A stretch of DNA of 64,000 nucleotides, from contig NZ_QLVD01000010.1 of NCBI RefSeq assembly GCF_003352835.1, forward strand, positions 62,001-126,000. The letters run 5' to 3'. A program made the position numbers and the translations under genes. The notes under the pieces were generated by a model. It worked only from the letters and a program-made list of their open reading frames with translations, was not told the DNA's origin and ran no database searches. This document shows, one piece after another, positions 31,735 to 39,401 of the stretch; the first letter of the stretch is position 1, and every line of letters begins with the position of its first letter. This stretch comes from Ornithinimicrobium murale (GTDB lineage Bacteria; Actinomycetota; Actinomycetes; Actinomycetales; Dermatophilaceae).

Positions 31735-32394
31735 CTAGGCGCCCGGGCGCACGACGCCCGACTCGTAGGCGTAGACCACGGCCTGCGCCCGATCGCGCAG
31801 CCCCAGCTTGGCCAGCACCTTGCCCACGTGGGTCTTGACGGTCTGCTCAGCGACGAAGAGCCTCTGGCCGATCTCCACGTTGGACAGTCCGGCCGCCAAC
31901 AGCTCCAGCACCTCGCGCTCCCGGGGGGTCAGTGCCTCCAGCTCGGCGGTCGGCCGCACGTCCGACCGGCGCCGGGTCACCTCCTCGATGAGCCGACGAG
32001 TCACCGACGGCGCGAGCAGGGCCTCCCCCGCGGCCACCAACCGCACGGCACGGATCAGCTCCTCGGCCGGGGCATCCTTGAGCATGAAGCCGCTGGCGCC
32101 GAGCCGCAACGCCTCATAGACATAGTCATCGATGTCGAAGGTGGTCAGCATCAGCACCCGCGGAGCCGGGTCCAACCGGCGCCGGAAGATCTCGGCCGCG
32201 GCATCCAACCCGTTCAGCTCGGGCATCCGCACGTCCATCAGCACGACGTCCGGGCGCAGGCGCACCACCTCGCGCACAGCGGCGGCGCCGTCGGGGGCGT
32301 CCCCGACCACCTGGATGTCCGGCTGCGCGGCCAGCAGTGCCCCGAACCCCTGCCGCACCATGGCCTGGTCGTCGGCGATGAAGACATTCACCAT
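31735..32394 (-). CDS. NarL/LuxR-family response regulator
   Basis: This 219-aa protein has a receiver domain with acidic pair D8/D9 (FIADDQ), phosphoacceptor D54 (VLMDVRMPE) and K in FMLKDAP, followed by a LuxR HTH (LTPREREVLELLAAGLSNVEIGQ in outline, residues 150-210). It pairs best with the NarL-type kinase at 33082, which lies upstream with doxX between them. Its targets are unknown. Confidence 0.9.
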   Translation of the reverse strand: MVNVFIADDQAMVRQGFGALLAAQPDIQVVGDAPDGAAAVREVVRLRPDVVLMDVRMPELNGLDAAAEIFRRRLDPAPRVLMLTTFDIDDYVYEALRLGASGFMLKDAPAEELIRAVRLVAAGEALLAPSVTRRLIEEVTRRRSDVRPTAELEALTPREREVLELLAAGLSNVEIGQRLFVAEQTVKTHVGKVLAKLGLRDRAQAVVYAYESGVVRPGA

Positions 32395-32470
32395 GGCCCA
32401 TACCCTACGGCCGCGACGGGAACGGGGCGGACGCCGTGAGTCCGGCGACCGCCCCGCTGCCCAGATCGGC

Positions 32471-32953
32471 TCAGCCGACGAGCGTGCGCTCCTGCGAGCC
32501 GGTGGTGACACCCGTGCGCTCGCCAGTGCGCAGGAAGAACCCGTCGACACTCCAACGACCGGCGCCGAAGGCCGCGACCGCAACCAGGGCGGCGGCGATC
32601 GACAGGACCAGTTCGTAGCCGTTGGCGGTGACGAAGACGCCGTTGGCGACGTGCACGAGGAAGAACGCGCCCACCATGCTGAGCAGGTTGAGCAGCGCGA
32701 AGACCGGCGTGAGCACGCCGAGAACGAGCGCGGCGCCGCCGATGAGCTCGGCGAGCATGGTGTACCACGCGACCAGACCGGCGGCCGGGACGCCCATCTC
32801 GCCGAACGCCCCTGCCGTGCCTGCGGGGGTGAACTCGAAGCCCTTCTGCCACCCGTGAGCGAACAGGACAACGCCGACGGCGACCCGCGCAACGAGCAGG
32901 GCGAGGTCGGTCAACCCGGTGAGGCGGCGGGCAGGGGCAAGCAGGTGGCTCAT
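32471..32953 (-). CDS. DoxX family membrane protein
   Basis: This 160-aa protein has four membrane helices, with the DoxX signature LARVAVGVVLFAHGWQKG and YTMLAELIGGAALVLGVL. DoxX relatives take part in thiol and redox stress responses and quinone-linked electron transfer in the membrane. GGAG precedes the ATG. It sits between a sensor kinase and its response regulator but has its own AT-rich promoter with a TTGA-N4-TCAA dyad, which suggests separate control and a later insertion into the pair. Confidence 0.85.
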   Translation of the reverse strand: MSHLLAPARRLTGLTDLALLVARVAVGVVLFAHGWQKGFEFTPAGTAGAFGEMGVPAAGLVAWYTMLAELIGGAALVLGVLTPVFALLNLLSMVGAFFLVHVANGVFVTANGYELVLSIAAALVAVAAFGAGRWSVDGFFLRTGERTGVTTGSQERTLVG

Positions 32954-32985
32954 CAAGATCTCCAGATTTGTTGTTGCTGCAATAG

Positions 32986-32997
32986 TTGATGTCTCAA
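32986..32997. promoter_or_regulatory. TTGA-N4-TCAA dyad upstream of doxX
   Basis: TTGATGTCTCAA lies 33 bp before the doxX start in an AT-rich stretch. The same dyad form occurs at 48934 before the luciferase-like monooxygenase gene. MarR- or HxlR-type redox regulators often use such sites. Confidence 0.45.
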
Positions 32998-33081
32998 TCA
33001 GTATGCAGCGTCGACGCCGCCTGAAGCACATGGCCCCGGGTCGCGTCGTCGACCGGGAGGTCGGAGTGGTCGCAGTGAGAG

Positions 33082-34446
33082 TCAGCCCGCGGCCGGCGCC
33101 CGCGCTGGCAGGGTCGCGCTCACCACCCAGCCCCCGTCGGGACTGGGCCCAGCGCTCAGCTGGCCGCCGACGGAGGCGGCGCGTGCCGACATACCGGGTA
33201 TGCCGTGTCCCCCGCTCCCCGAGGTGTCTCTCGGGCGGCTGTGGCCGGGTCCGCTGACCACCCGGACCCGCACCTGCTCTCCGTAGTCCACCTCGACCCG
33301 CACCGCGCCGCCCGGCGCGTGACGGGAGGCGTTGGCCAGGGATTCCTGCAGGACGCGGTACAGCACCATCGCCGTCGCCGAGCCCGGCTCGGTCTCCCCC
33401 GACACCGACCAGCTGAGGTCCACGCCGGCCTCGCTGGAGGACCGCAACAGGCGCAGCACGTCCTCGGCACCGGGCTGCGGTGCCTGCTCGGGGGCGTGCC
33501 CCTCGCTGCGGAGGACACCCAGCATCGCGCGCACCTCGTTGAGCGCCTCGCGCGCCTGGCCCGCCACCGACTCGAACTCGGCGGCGACCTCGGGGGTGAC
33601 TCCACCGAGCCGGTACTGCGCCGACTGGGCCTGCACCACCACCATCGACATGCGGTGGGCAACGACGTCGTGCAGGTCGCGGGCGATCCGCGTGCGTTCC
33701 TCGGCCAGGACCGCGCGGGCCTGCTCGGCCTCGGCCCTGCGGGTCTGCTCCTCGGCGCGCCGGGTCTGGTCCGCCGCTTCCCGCCGCGAGCGGAACAGCC
33801 CGCGCAGCAGGAGGCCGAGCCCGATGAAGCCGCCGAGTCCCCAGATGACCCAACCGACAACCATCCCCGAGGGAAGGTGGGCGAGGAAGAGGAAAGCGGT
33901 TCCCGCGTAGGTGAGCCCGACGCGGGCCGGGCTCTCCCGGACGCCTACCGCGACCAGCAGGGCGAGCAACACGATGAAGGCGGTGATCTGCCAGGGGAAC
34001 CCTTCCGCGCTGCTGGCCACTTGCGCGCCGGGGTCGACGGAGACGGGACCCGCGGGGCTGTCCACCACGACGGCCTCGACGGAGGGTCCGGCGTTCGGCG
34101 GGAGGGGCGGGAAGACCAGCGGGATGACGGCCGCCGGCACCACCCACATCAGCCAGCCGAAGAACGGCGCGGCGCGGAGCCAGATCAGTGGCAGCACCCC
34201 CAGTGCTGCCACGAGCGGCCACAGACCGGTCGGCACCTCGTGGGTCAGCCCGATGGTCGGCCAGGCGATGGCCATCATGATGGCCGTGACGAGCCACACC
34301 AGAATGGTGCCGTGGCGCGTGACGAAGTCCAGCCCACGGCTGCCGACCCAGCGCGCAGGCCGCACCACGAGCCAGTTGACCGGCCGCACCGTCACCCAGC
34401 TCAGGGCACGTCCTCCACCACGCGCGACGCGCCCCAACTTGCTCAT
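33082..34446 (-). CDS. NarL-type sensor histidine kinase
   Basis: This 454-aa kinase has about six hydrophobic segments in the first 215 residues, then an Arg/Glu/Ala coiled coil (225-250) and a HisKA_3 dimer domain with H259 in RIARDLHDVVAHRMS. A compact ATP-binding domain ends it (LQESLANASRHAPGG with the N box, and GSGGHGIPGMSARA with the G box). The response regulator at 31735 is the natural partner. The periplasmic part between helices has a Pro-rich loop of about 45 residues that could sense cell-envelope state. Confidence 0.9.
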   Translation of the reverse strand: MSKLGRVARGGGRALSWVTVRPVNWLVVRPARWVGSRGLDFVTRHGTILVWLVTAIMMAIAWPTIGLTHEVPTGLWPLVAALGVLPLIWLRAAPFFGWLMWVVPAAVIPLVFPPLPPNAGPSVEAVVVDSPAGPVSVDPGAQVASSAEGFPWQITAFIVLLALLVAVGVRESPARVGLTYAGTAFLFLAHLPSGMVVGWVIWGLGGFIGLGLLLRGLFRSRREAADQTRRAEEQTRRAEAEQARAVLAEERTRIARDLHDVVAHRMSMVVVQAQSAQYRLGGVTPEVAAEFESVAGQAREALNEVRAMLGVLRSEGHAPEQAPQPGAEDVLRLLRSSSEAGVDLSWSVSGETEPGSATAMVLYRVLQESLANASRHAPGGAVRVEVDYGEQVRVRVVSGPGHSRPRDTSGSGGHGIPGMSARAASVGGQLSAGPSPDGGWVVSATLPARAPAAG

Positions 34447-34609
34447 GGTTCGACGGTATCCGCGACGGGGCAGCCTCGTGTCATACCTGCGGGTGAGTTG
34501 TGGCCGGGCCGTGCGGGTGAGGAGTCACCTATGACGCGCCAGAATGTCCGCCTGAGGTTGGCTCCGTCGGGGGACCCGCTGTGGCGCACCGGATTCCTAG
34601 CGTCGAAGC

Positions 34610-35851
34610 ATGCTCACCAGGACCTCTCTGAAGCCGCCTCGGGTCGGCACCACGCTCACCGTCGGGGCTGCCCTCACGCTGTCCACCGTCCCCTCCCTCC
34701 TCCCCCGCGCCCCGCTGACCCAGGGACTGCTCAGCGGCGGCCTGGTGTTGCTGTCCCTGGTCGTCCTGGCGGCAGGGCGTCTCGTGCTGCGCCGTCTCGG
34801 GAGGGCCACGTCCCCCACGACGCCGCGCGCTCGCTGGCTCGTGCTGGTCGGGACCGGCACCGCGGTGGCCGGCACCGCCTGGCTTGCGCAGCTCGGCCTC
34901 GGGCAGTGGGCGGCGGACCTGGCGATGCCGCTCCCCGGACCGGCCTACTGGTTGAGCGCAGGGGCCTGGACGGTCCTGGTGGTTGCCCTGGGGGTGGTCG
35001 TGACGGCCGGGATCCGCAGGATGGTCCGCACCACCGGGCGCCGAACCCGCAAGCCGTTGGCGGCCGCGCTGCTCGCGAGTGTGACGGTGACCAGCGCCGC
35101 GGCCGGGCCGGTGGACCTCCTGAAGCCGCTGCGCAAAGATCTCGGGGCCGGCCACGTCCTGCTCATCGACTCACCCGCAGGGGCGTCGCGCTCCTTCGTG
35201 GAGGTCGACGAGGCAGCGACCCCGCAGGAGGGGGCCGAGCTGGCTGTCGACCGGTTGGTCGCCGACGGCGGGCTGGAGCGGGAGGCGATCCTGATCGCCC
35301 TGCCCACCGGCAGTGGCTGGGTCAACCGCGAGGCGATCACCGCGTTCGAGAGCCAGCTCGACGGCGACGTGGCCGTGGTGTCCGCGCAGTACGGCGACCT
35401 GCCCAGTTGGTGGAGCTTCCTGCTCGACCAGGACCCCGCGAGCCACTCGGCCGAGGGCCTGGTCGACGGCGTTCTGGACCGTGTCGCCGATCTCCCCGTC
35501 GAGCAGCGACCTGACGTCTATGTCCACGGCGAGTCGCTCGGTGCCGTCGCGGGGCAGGCTGCCGTCGCGGACGTCGAGCCGGATGCCCTCTGCGGTGTGA
35601 TCTGGTCCGGGGCCCCCGGCGGTGCGCTCTCGGGGCACCCCCGGGAGCGCAGTCTGCGCAACGCCGACGACCCGGTCACGTATCTGTCGTCAGACCTCGT
35701 CCTGGAGCAGCCGGAGGGCTGGCCGACCGCGTGGCTCCCGGGCCTCAGCTATGGCACCACCGTGCTGGACCTGGCCTCCTCGCTGCTGCCTGATGCGGGC
35801 CACGGACACATGTATGGCCCCGAGCAGGACTGGACCCTGCCGTCCTGCTGA
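34610..35851 (+). CDS. Membrane-anchored alpha/beta hydrolase
   Basis: This 413-aa protein has four hydrophobic segments in residues 15-165 and a C-terminal alpha/beta-hydrolase domain. The nucleophile elbow GESLG (VHGESLGAVAG) is near residue 310, the acid is probably in the following region, and a His occurs in GHGHMYG near 402. This layout matches the actinobacterial alpha/beta-hydrolase family PF10081 with a membrane N-terminus (PF15420). Substrates of the family are not established; a lipid or cell-wall ester is plausible. It is divergent from the sensor kinase. Confidence 0.82.
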   Translation: MLTRTSLKPPRVGTTLTVGAALTLSTVPSLLPRAPLTQGLLSGGLVLLSLVVLAAGRLVLRRLGRATSPTTPRARWLVLVGTGTAVAGTAWLAQLGLGQWAADLAMPLPGPAYWLSAGAWTVLVVALGVVVTAGIRRMVRTTGRRTRKPLAAALLASVTVTSAAAGPVDLLKPLRKDLGAGHVLLIDSPAGASRSFVEVDEAATPQEGAELAVDRLVADGGLEREAILIALPTGSGWVNREAITAFESQLDGDVAVVSAQYGDLPSWWSFLLDQDPASHSAEGLVDGVLDRVADLPVEQRPDVYVHGESLGAVAGQAAVADVEPDALCGVIWSGAPGGALSGHPRERSLRNADDPVTYLSSDLVLEQPEGWPTAWLPGLSYGTTVLDLASSLLPDAGHGHMYGPEQDWTLPSC

Positions 35852-35854
35852 GGG

Positions 35855-36433
35855 TCAGTCGCCTCGTCCGACCTCCGCGCCAGTGTCCGCAGACCGCCGC
35901 CCGGTGATCATTGCCATCGCCCGACGGGCGCCGGAGGCGAGGACGGGCAGGAGCGGTCGGGGTGGGACGTCTCGATAGCCGCCCTTGGCCAGGTCGGCCC
36001 GTCGCTCGAAGAAGGAGTAGGACGCACGGTCACCAGTCCGGAGCCAGGACCACCCGACGGAGGCGACATAGAGGGGCAGGAAGGGCAGTCCGAGGCAGGC
36101 CATCCACTGCCTGCTGTGGGCCTCCTCGTGCTCGAGCAGGTCCGGGCGCTTGGCGCACAGCTCGTCGATGTCGTGCCGGGTGATGACGACATCGCCCACG
36201 GTGAACGCCCCGCCGGTCGGGAACCTCCAGCGGTAGTGCTCGGCCACGTAGAGCTTGCGCGGCCCAGGCCGCACGTCCGCGCCACCGGCCGTGGCCACGC
36301 CCATCCCGAGCAGCGTCGAGCCGTTCAGCCAGTTGAGCGCATGCCGGATCCGCACCGACCTCGGCAACAGTTCCGCAGGGGTGGGCACCAGCGAGGAGGT
36401 CGCTGCGGGCGACTCCGGTTGCGGGAGGCTCAT
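35855..36433 (-). CDS. Hypothetical protein with HEEAH metal-site motif
   Basis: This 192-aa protein has LLEHEEAHSRQW at residues 98-109, an HExxH-like motif. Before it is GGAFTVGDVVITRHDIDEL, and after it a hydrophobic stretch LGLPFLPLYVASVGWSWL and a Glu in SFFERRADLA that could be the third zinc ligand. This pattern suggests a small membrane-associated zinc protease-like protein, but I know no function. It is convergent with the hydrolase gene, three bases apart. Confidence 0.65.
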   Translation of the reverse strand: MSLPQPESPAATSSLVPTPAELLPRSVRIRHALNWLNGSTLLGMGVATAGGADVRPGPRKLYVAEHYRWRFPTGGAFTVGDVVITRHDIDELCAKRPDLLEHEEAHSRQWMACLGLPFLPLYVASVGWSWLRTGDRASYSFFERRADLAKGGYRDVPPRPLLPVLASGARRAMAMITGRRSADTGAEVGRGD

Positions 36434-36544
36434 GGCGCACACGCTAACCGGCGCCACCGACCCCGGCGACCGGACCGGGAGACCCGGCCCTCGGCATACC
36501 AAAGAGTGGTGCGGCTGTCGGCCGGCCGTGGCATCGTGGACGTC

Positions 36545-36814
36545 ATGTGCAGGAACATCCGACCACTGAACAATTTCGAGCCACCGGCCACGACCGACGA
36601 GGTGCGGGCCGCGGCGCTGCAGTATGTCCGCAAGATCGGCGGCGCGAGCAAGCCCTCGGCAGCAAACCAGGAGGCCTACGACCGGGCGGTGCAGAAGGTC
36701 GCCGCGGCGAGCCAGGAGCTCCTGGACTCTCTGGTCACCGTCGCCCCGCCGAAGAACCGCGAGGAGGAGGCCGCCAAGGCCAGGGCACGCTCGGCCGCCC
36801 GGTTCGCCAGTTGA
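36545..36814 (+). CDS. DUF2277 family protein
   Basis: This 89-aa protein begins MCRNIRPLNNFEPPAT, the hallmark of DUF2277, followed by two helices (EVRAAALQYVRKIGG, SQELLDSLVT). It ends in a basic Ala/Arg tail. Function is unknown. It is 34 bp upstream of the sulfurtransferase and in the same direction, so a small operon is possible. Confidence 0.85.
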   Translation: MCRNIRPLNNFEPPATTDEVRAAALQYVRKIGGASKPSAANQEAYDRAVQKVAAASQELLDSLVTVAPPKNREEEAAKARARSAARFAS

Positions 36815-36847
36815 CCCGAGTTCACCCGCAGACCGTAGGCTCAGGCT

Positions 36848-37711
36848 GTGTCCGATCTGCTGATTGACCCCGCCGAGCTCGCCGACCTGCTCGCCGCCGA
36901 GGACCCCGAGGAGCGACCGGTGCTGCTCGACATCCGGTGGTCCCTGGGCACTTCCCCGGAGGAGAACCGGGCCGAGTTCCAGGCCGGGCACATCCCCGGT
37001 GCCGCGTTCATGGAGATGAAGGGCGCCCTGTCCGGAGCGCCGGCACCCGACGGTCGGGGCGGACGCCACCCGATGCCCCGGCTCGCCGACGCGCAGGAGG
37101 CTTTCCGGGCCGCTGGGGTGACCGACCTGCGCCCGGTGGTGGTCTATGACGGCGCGACCTCCGTCGGTGCCGCGCGGGCGTGGTGGCTGCTGAACTACTA
37201 CGGCAAGGACGAGGTGCGCGTCCTGGACGGTGGGTATGCCGCGTGGCTGGCTGCCGACCAGCCGATCGAGACCGGCGAGCCCGAGGTCGAGCGTGGTGAC
37301 ATCGTGCTCACCCCTGGCGGGCGACGACTGCTGGATGCGGACGGGCTCGAGGACTACCTCGACCGGCACCAGGTCGTCGACTCGCGGCCCGCCGAGCGGT
37401 TCCGTGGCGAGTCCGAGACGATCGACCCGGTGGCGGGGCACATCCCGGGAGCGATCAGCATCCCGGCGCTGCAGAACGTCGACGACGCCGGGCGCTTCCT
37501 GCCCTCGGACGACCTGGAGCTGCGGTTCACCGCCCGCGGCATCCAGCCGGACAAGCGGACCGCGATCTATTGCGGCTCGGGCATCCAGGCGTGCCACATG
37601 GCCCTGGCGATGGAGGTGGCTGAGGTGGGTGTCTATGACCCAGCCGTCTACATCGGGTCCTGGAGCGACTGGATCACCGACCCCGAGCGGCCCATCGCGA
37701 CCGGTCCCTGA
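36848..37711 (+). CDS. Thiosulfate/3-mercaptopyruvate sulfurtransferase
   Basis: This 287-aa enzyme has two tandem rhodanese domains. The first (about 5-135) has no Cys at the active position. The second (155-285) has the catalytic loop C242-GSGIQAC, close to the CG[S/T]G motif of 3-mercaptopyruvate sulfurtransferases. It transfers sulfane sulfur to thiols or cyanide. It begins with GTG 36848. It is chromosomal and distinct from the rhodanese domains in the island. Confidence 0.9.
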   Translation: MSDLLIDPAELADLLAAEDPEERPVLLDIRWSLGTSPEENRAEFQAGHIPGAAFMEMKGALSGAPAPDGRGGRHPMPRLADAQEAFRAAGVTDLRPVVVYDGATSVGAARAWWLLNYYGKDEVRVLDGGYAAWLAADQPIETGEPEVERGDIVLTPGGRRLLDADGLEDYLDRHQVVDSRPAERFRGESETIDPVAGHIPGAISIPALQNVDDAGRFLPSDDLELRFTARGIQPDKRTAIYCGSGIQACHMALAMEVAEVGVYDPAVYIGSWSDWITDPERPIATGP

Positions 37712-37808
37712 GCCGTCGTGGGCCCCCATTCCGGTGCCCTCGACCCGGGCGACATGTCGCGTCTTTGCAGGTCAGGGCAGTGTCAGTGGTGGCGTTTAGG
37801 TTTGTTGT

Positions 37809-39320
37809 ATGGCGCAGAGGAGCGGGGTTGTCGGTGGCGGGTTGACCGCTGCTGACTCTGCCGCGGCTGATGGGGGGCGTGGGCGGTACGTGCCGGTGAT
37901 CGGGTCTGGGCCGTTGCGGGAGGAGCCGTCGTCGGGTCCGTCAGTTCCGGTCCCAGAGATCGAGCGAGGGGCGGGTGCTGCGGCTGACGGACTGTCACCA
38001 GCACCCGGGATCGGGGGCCAGGGCGCTGCTGATCGTGGGGTGGCGTTGACGGCCACGGGTCATGAGGTTCCCGAGTTCCTGGCGGGCACGGCCCATATGG
38101 TGCAGATGCTTGCTGGGGAGTTTCCGTTGGGGTCCTTGCCGGAGCAGGGTGTGGGTGAAGCGGTCGGGGCGGCGCAGGCGTTGGTGCAGGCCGCACAATC
38201 ACTTCTCGTCACGGCCACGCATGAGGCGATGAGCCGGGGCCTACCGGCCCAGTCGGGGCACTCGGTGCCGGACTGGATCGGGACGTGGGCGCCGAGTATC
38301 GACCGTCATGAGGCGTTGGCGACGGCGCGGGTGGCGGCCGCTGAAGGTGACGAGCGGTTTGAGGCCTTGTCGGCGAAAGTTGCTGACGGGTCGGCGCGGG
38401 TGGCTCGGGCTGAGGTGATCGTCCGACTGACGCAGGAGATGACCCCGATCGCGACAGCGGAGTCGTTGCAAGCTGTGACGGATTTGATGACGGGCCAGGT
38501 GGAGTCGACGTCGTTGGCCGGGATGAAGAAGGTCGCTTCACGGGTGCGTGAGCACCTGGTCGAGCCCGCTGACGATGAGGAGGACGACAACCAGGCCGCT
38601 GCGCGGCGCTTGCTGCGCCGGGTGGGGACCGTCGCCGGGTTGTCAGAGTGGCAGTTGTTGTTGGACGCGGAGGGGCAGGCGATCTTGAAGGCGGCGCTGG
38701 ATCCGCTGTCCGCGCCGCGGCCGGGCGTTGATGAGCACGGTGTCGAGCAGCTCGACGCCCGCACGGCAAGCACTCGGCGGGCGGATGCGTTGTTGGAGAT
38801 CATCGGCCGCGGCGTCGCCGCTCCGGAGGGTGAGACCACCACGGAGAAGGCGAAGATTCACGTCACCATCGATCAGGAAGCTCTGGCGGGCAAGGTGGCT
38901 GGTGGGGGCCACACCGCCACCGGTGAGCACTTGTCGGCGGGCACGATCCGCCGCTTGGCGTGCGATGCCCAAATCATCCCGATCATGCTCGGTGGCCCTT
39001 CCGAACCGTTGGACGTGGGGCGGGTGCACCGGTTGTTCACCCCCTCGCAACGGAAGGCGGTGTTGTTGCGAGACAGGGGATGCAGCTTTCCCGGGTGTTC
39101 GATGCCCGCGGGGTGGACGGATATTCATCACATCGTGCACTGGATCTTCGGCGGTGCCACAGACCTGGACAACGCGGCCGCGCTGTGTCGACGACACCAC
39201 GTGATCGTCCACAGGTATGGCTACACCGCGACCGTCACAGCCACCGCAGTGATCTGGCACCTCAACAGCGGACCCGACACCCCCACGGGGCCGCTCGCTG
39301 GGCCACTGCCCGATCCCTGA
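37809..39320 (+). CDS. DUF222 domain HNH endonuclease-like protein
   Basis: This 503-aa protein has a DUF222 region (about 95-380) and a C-terminal HNH site with CSFPGCSMPAGWTDIHHIVHW, then GGATDLDNAAALCRRHHVIVH. The zinc-finger cysteines and HH-N-H residues are complete. The family is abundant, often multi-copy, in actinobacteria. It is thought to derive from mobile or 13E12-type repeat elements; its physiological role is unclear. Base use is lower in GC at wobble positions than in its neighbours, which suggests transfer. Confidence 0.88.
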   Translation: MAQRSGVVGGGLTAADSAAADGGRGRYVPVIGSGPLREEPSSGPSVPVPEIERGAGAAADGLSPAPGIGGQGAADRGVALTATGHEVPEFLAGTAHMVQMLAGEFPLGSLPEQGVGEAVGAAQALVQAAQSLLVTATHEAMSRGLPAQSGHSVPDWIGTWAPSIDRHEALATARVAAAEGDERFEALSAKVADGSARVARAEVIVRLTQEMTPIATAESLQAVTDLMTGQVESTSLAGMKKVASRVREHLVEPADDEEDDNQAAARRLLRRVGTVAGLSEWQLLLDAEGQAILKAALDPLSAPRPGVDEHGVEQLDARTASTRRADALLEIIGRGVAAPEGETTTEKAKIHVTIDQEALAGKVAGGGHTATGEHLSAGTIRRLACDAQIIPIMLGGPSEPLDVGRVHRLFTPSQRKAVLLRDRGCSFPGCSMPAGWTDIHHIVHWIFGGATDLDNAAALCRRHHVIVHRYGYTATVTATAVIWHLNSGPDTPTGPLAGPLPDP

Positions 39321-39335
39321 GGGCCACGCCCCGCA

Positions 39336-39354
39336 CCCCGCCTCCACGGCGGGG
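39336..39354. terminator. Hairpin between HNH and sensor kinase genes
   Basis: A 7-bp stem CCCCGCC/GGCGGGG with a 5-nt loop lies in the gap between convergent genes. Confidence 0.6.
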
Positions 39355-39401
39355 TCACCGGCATGTCCGAAGGCACCCGGACCTTGGCCTTGACTGCTGA
39401 G

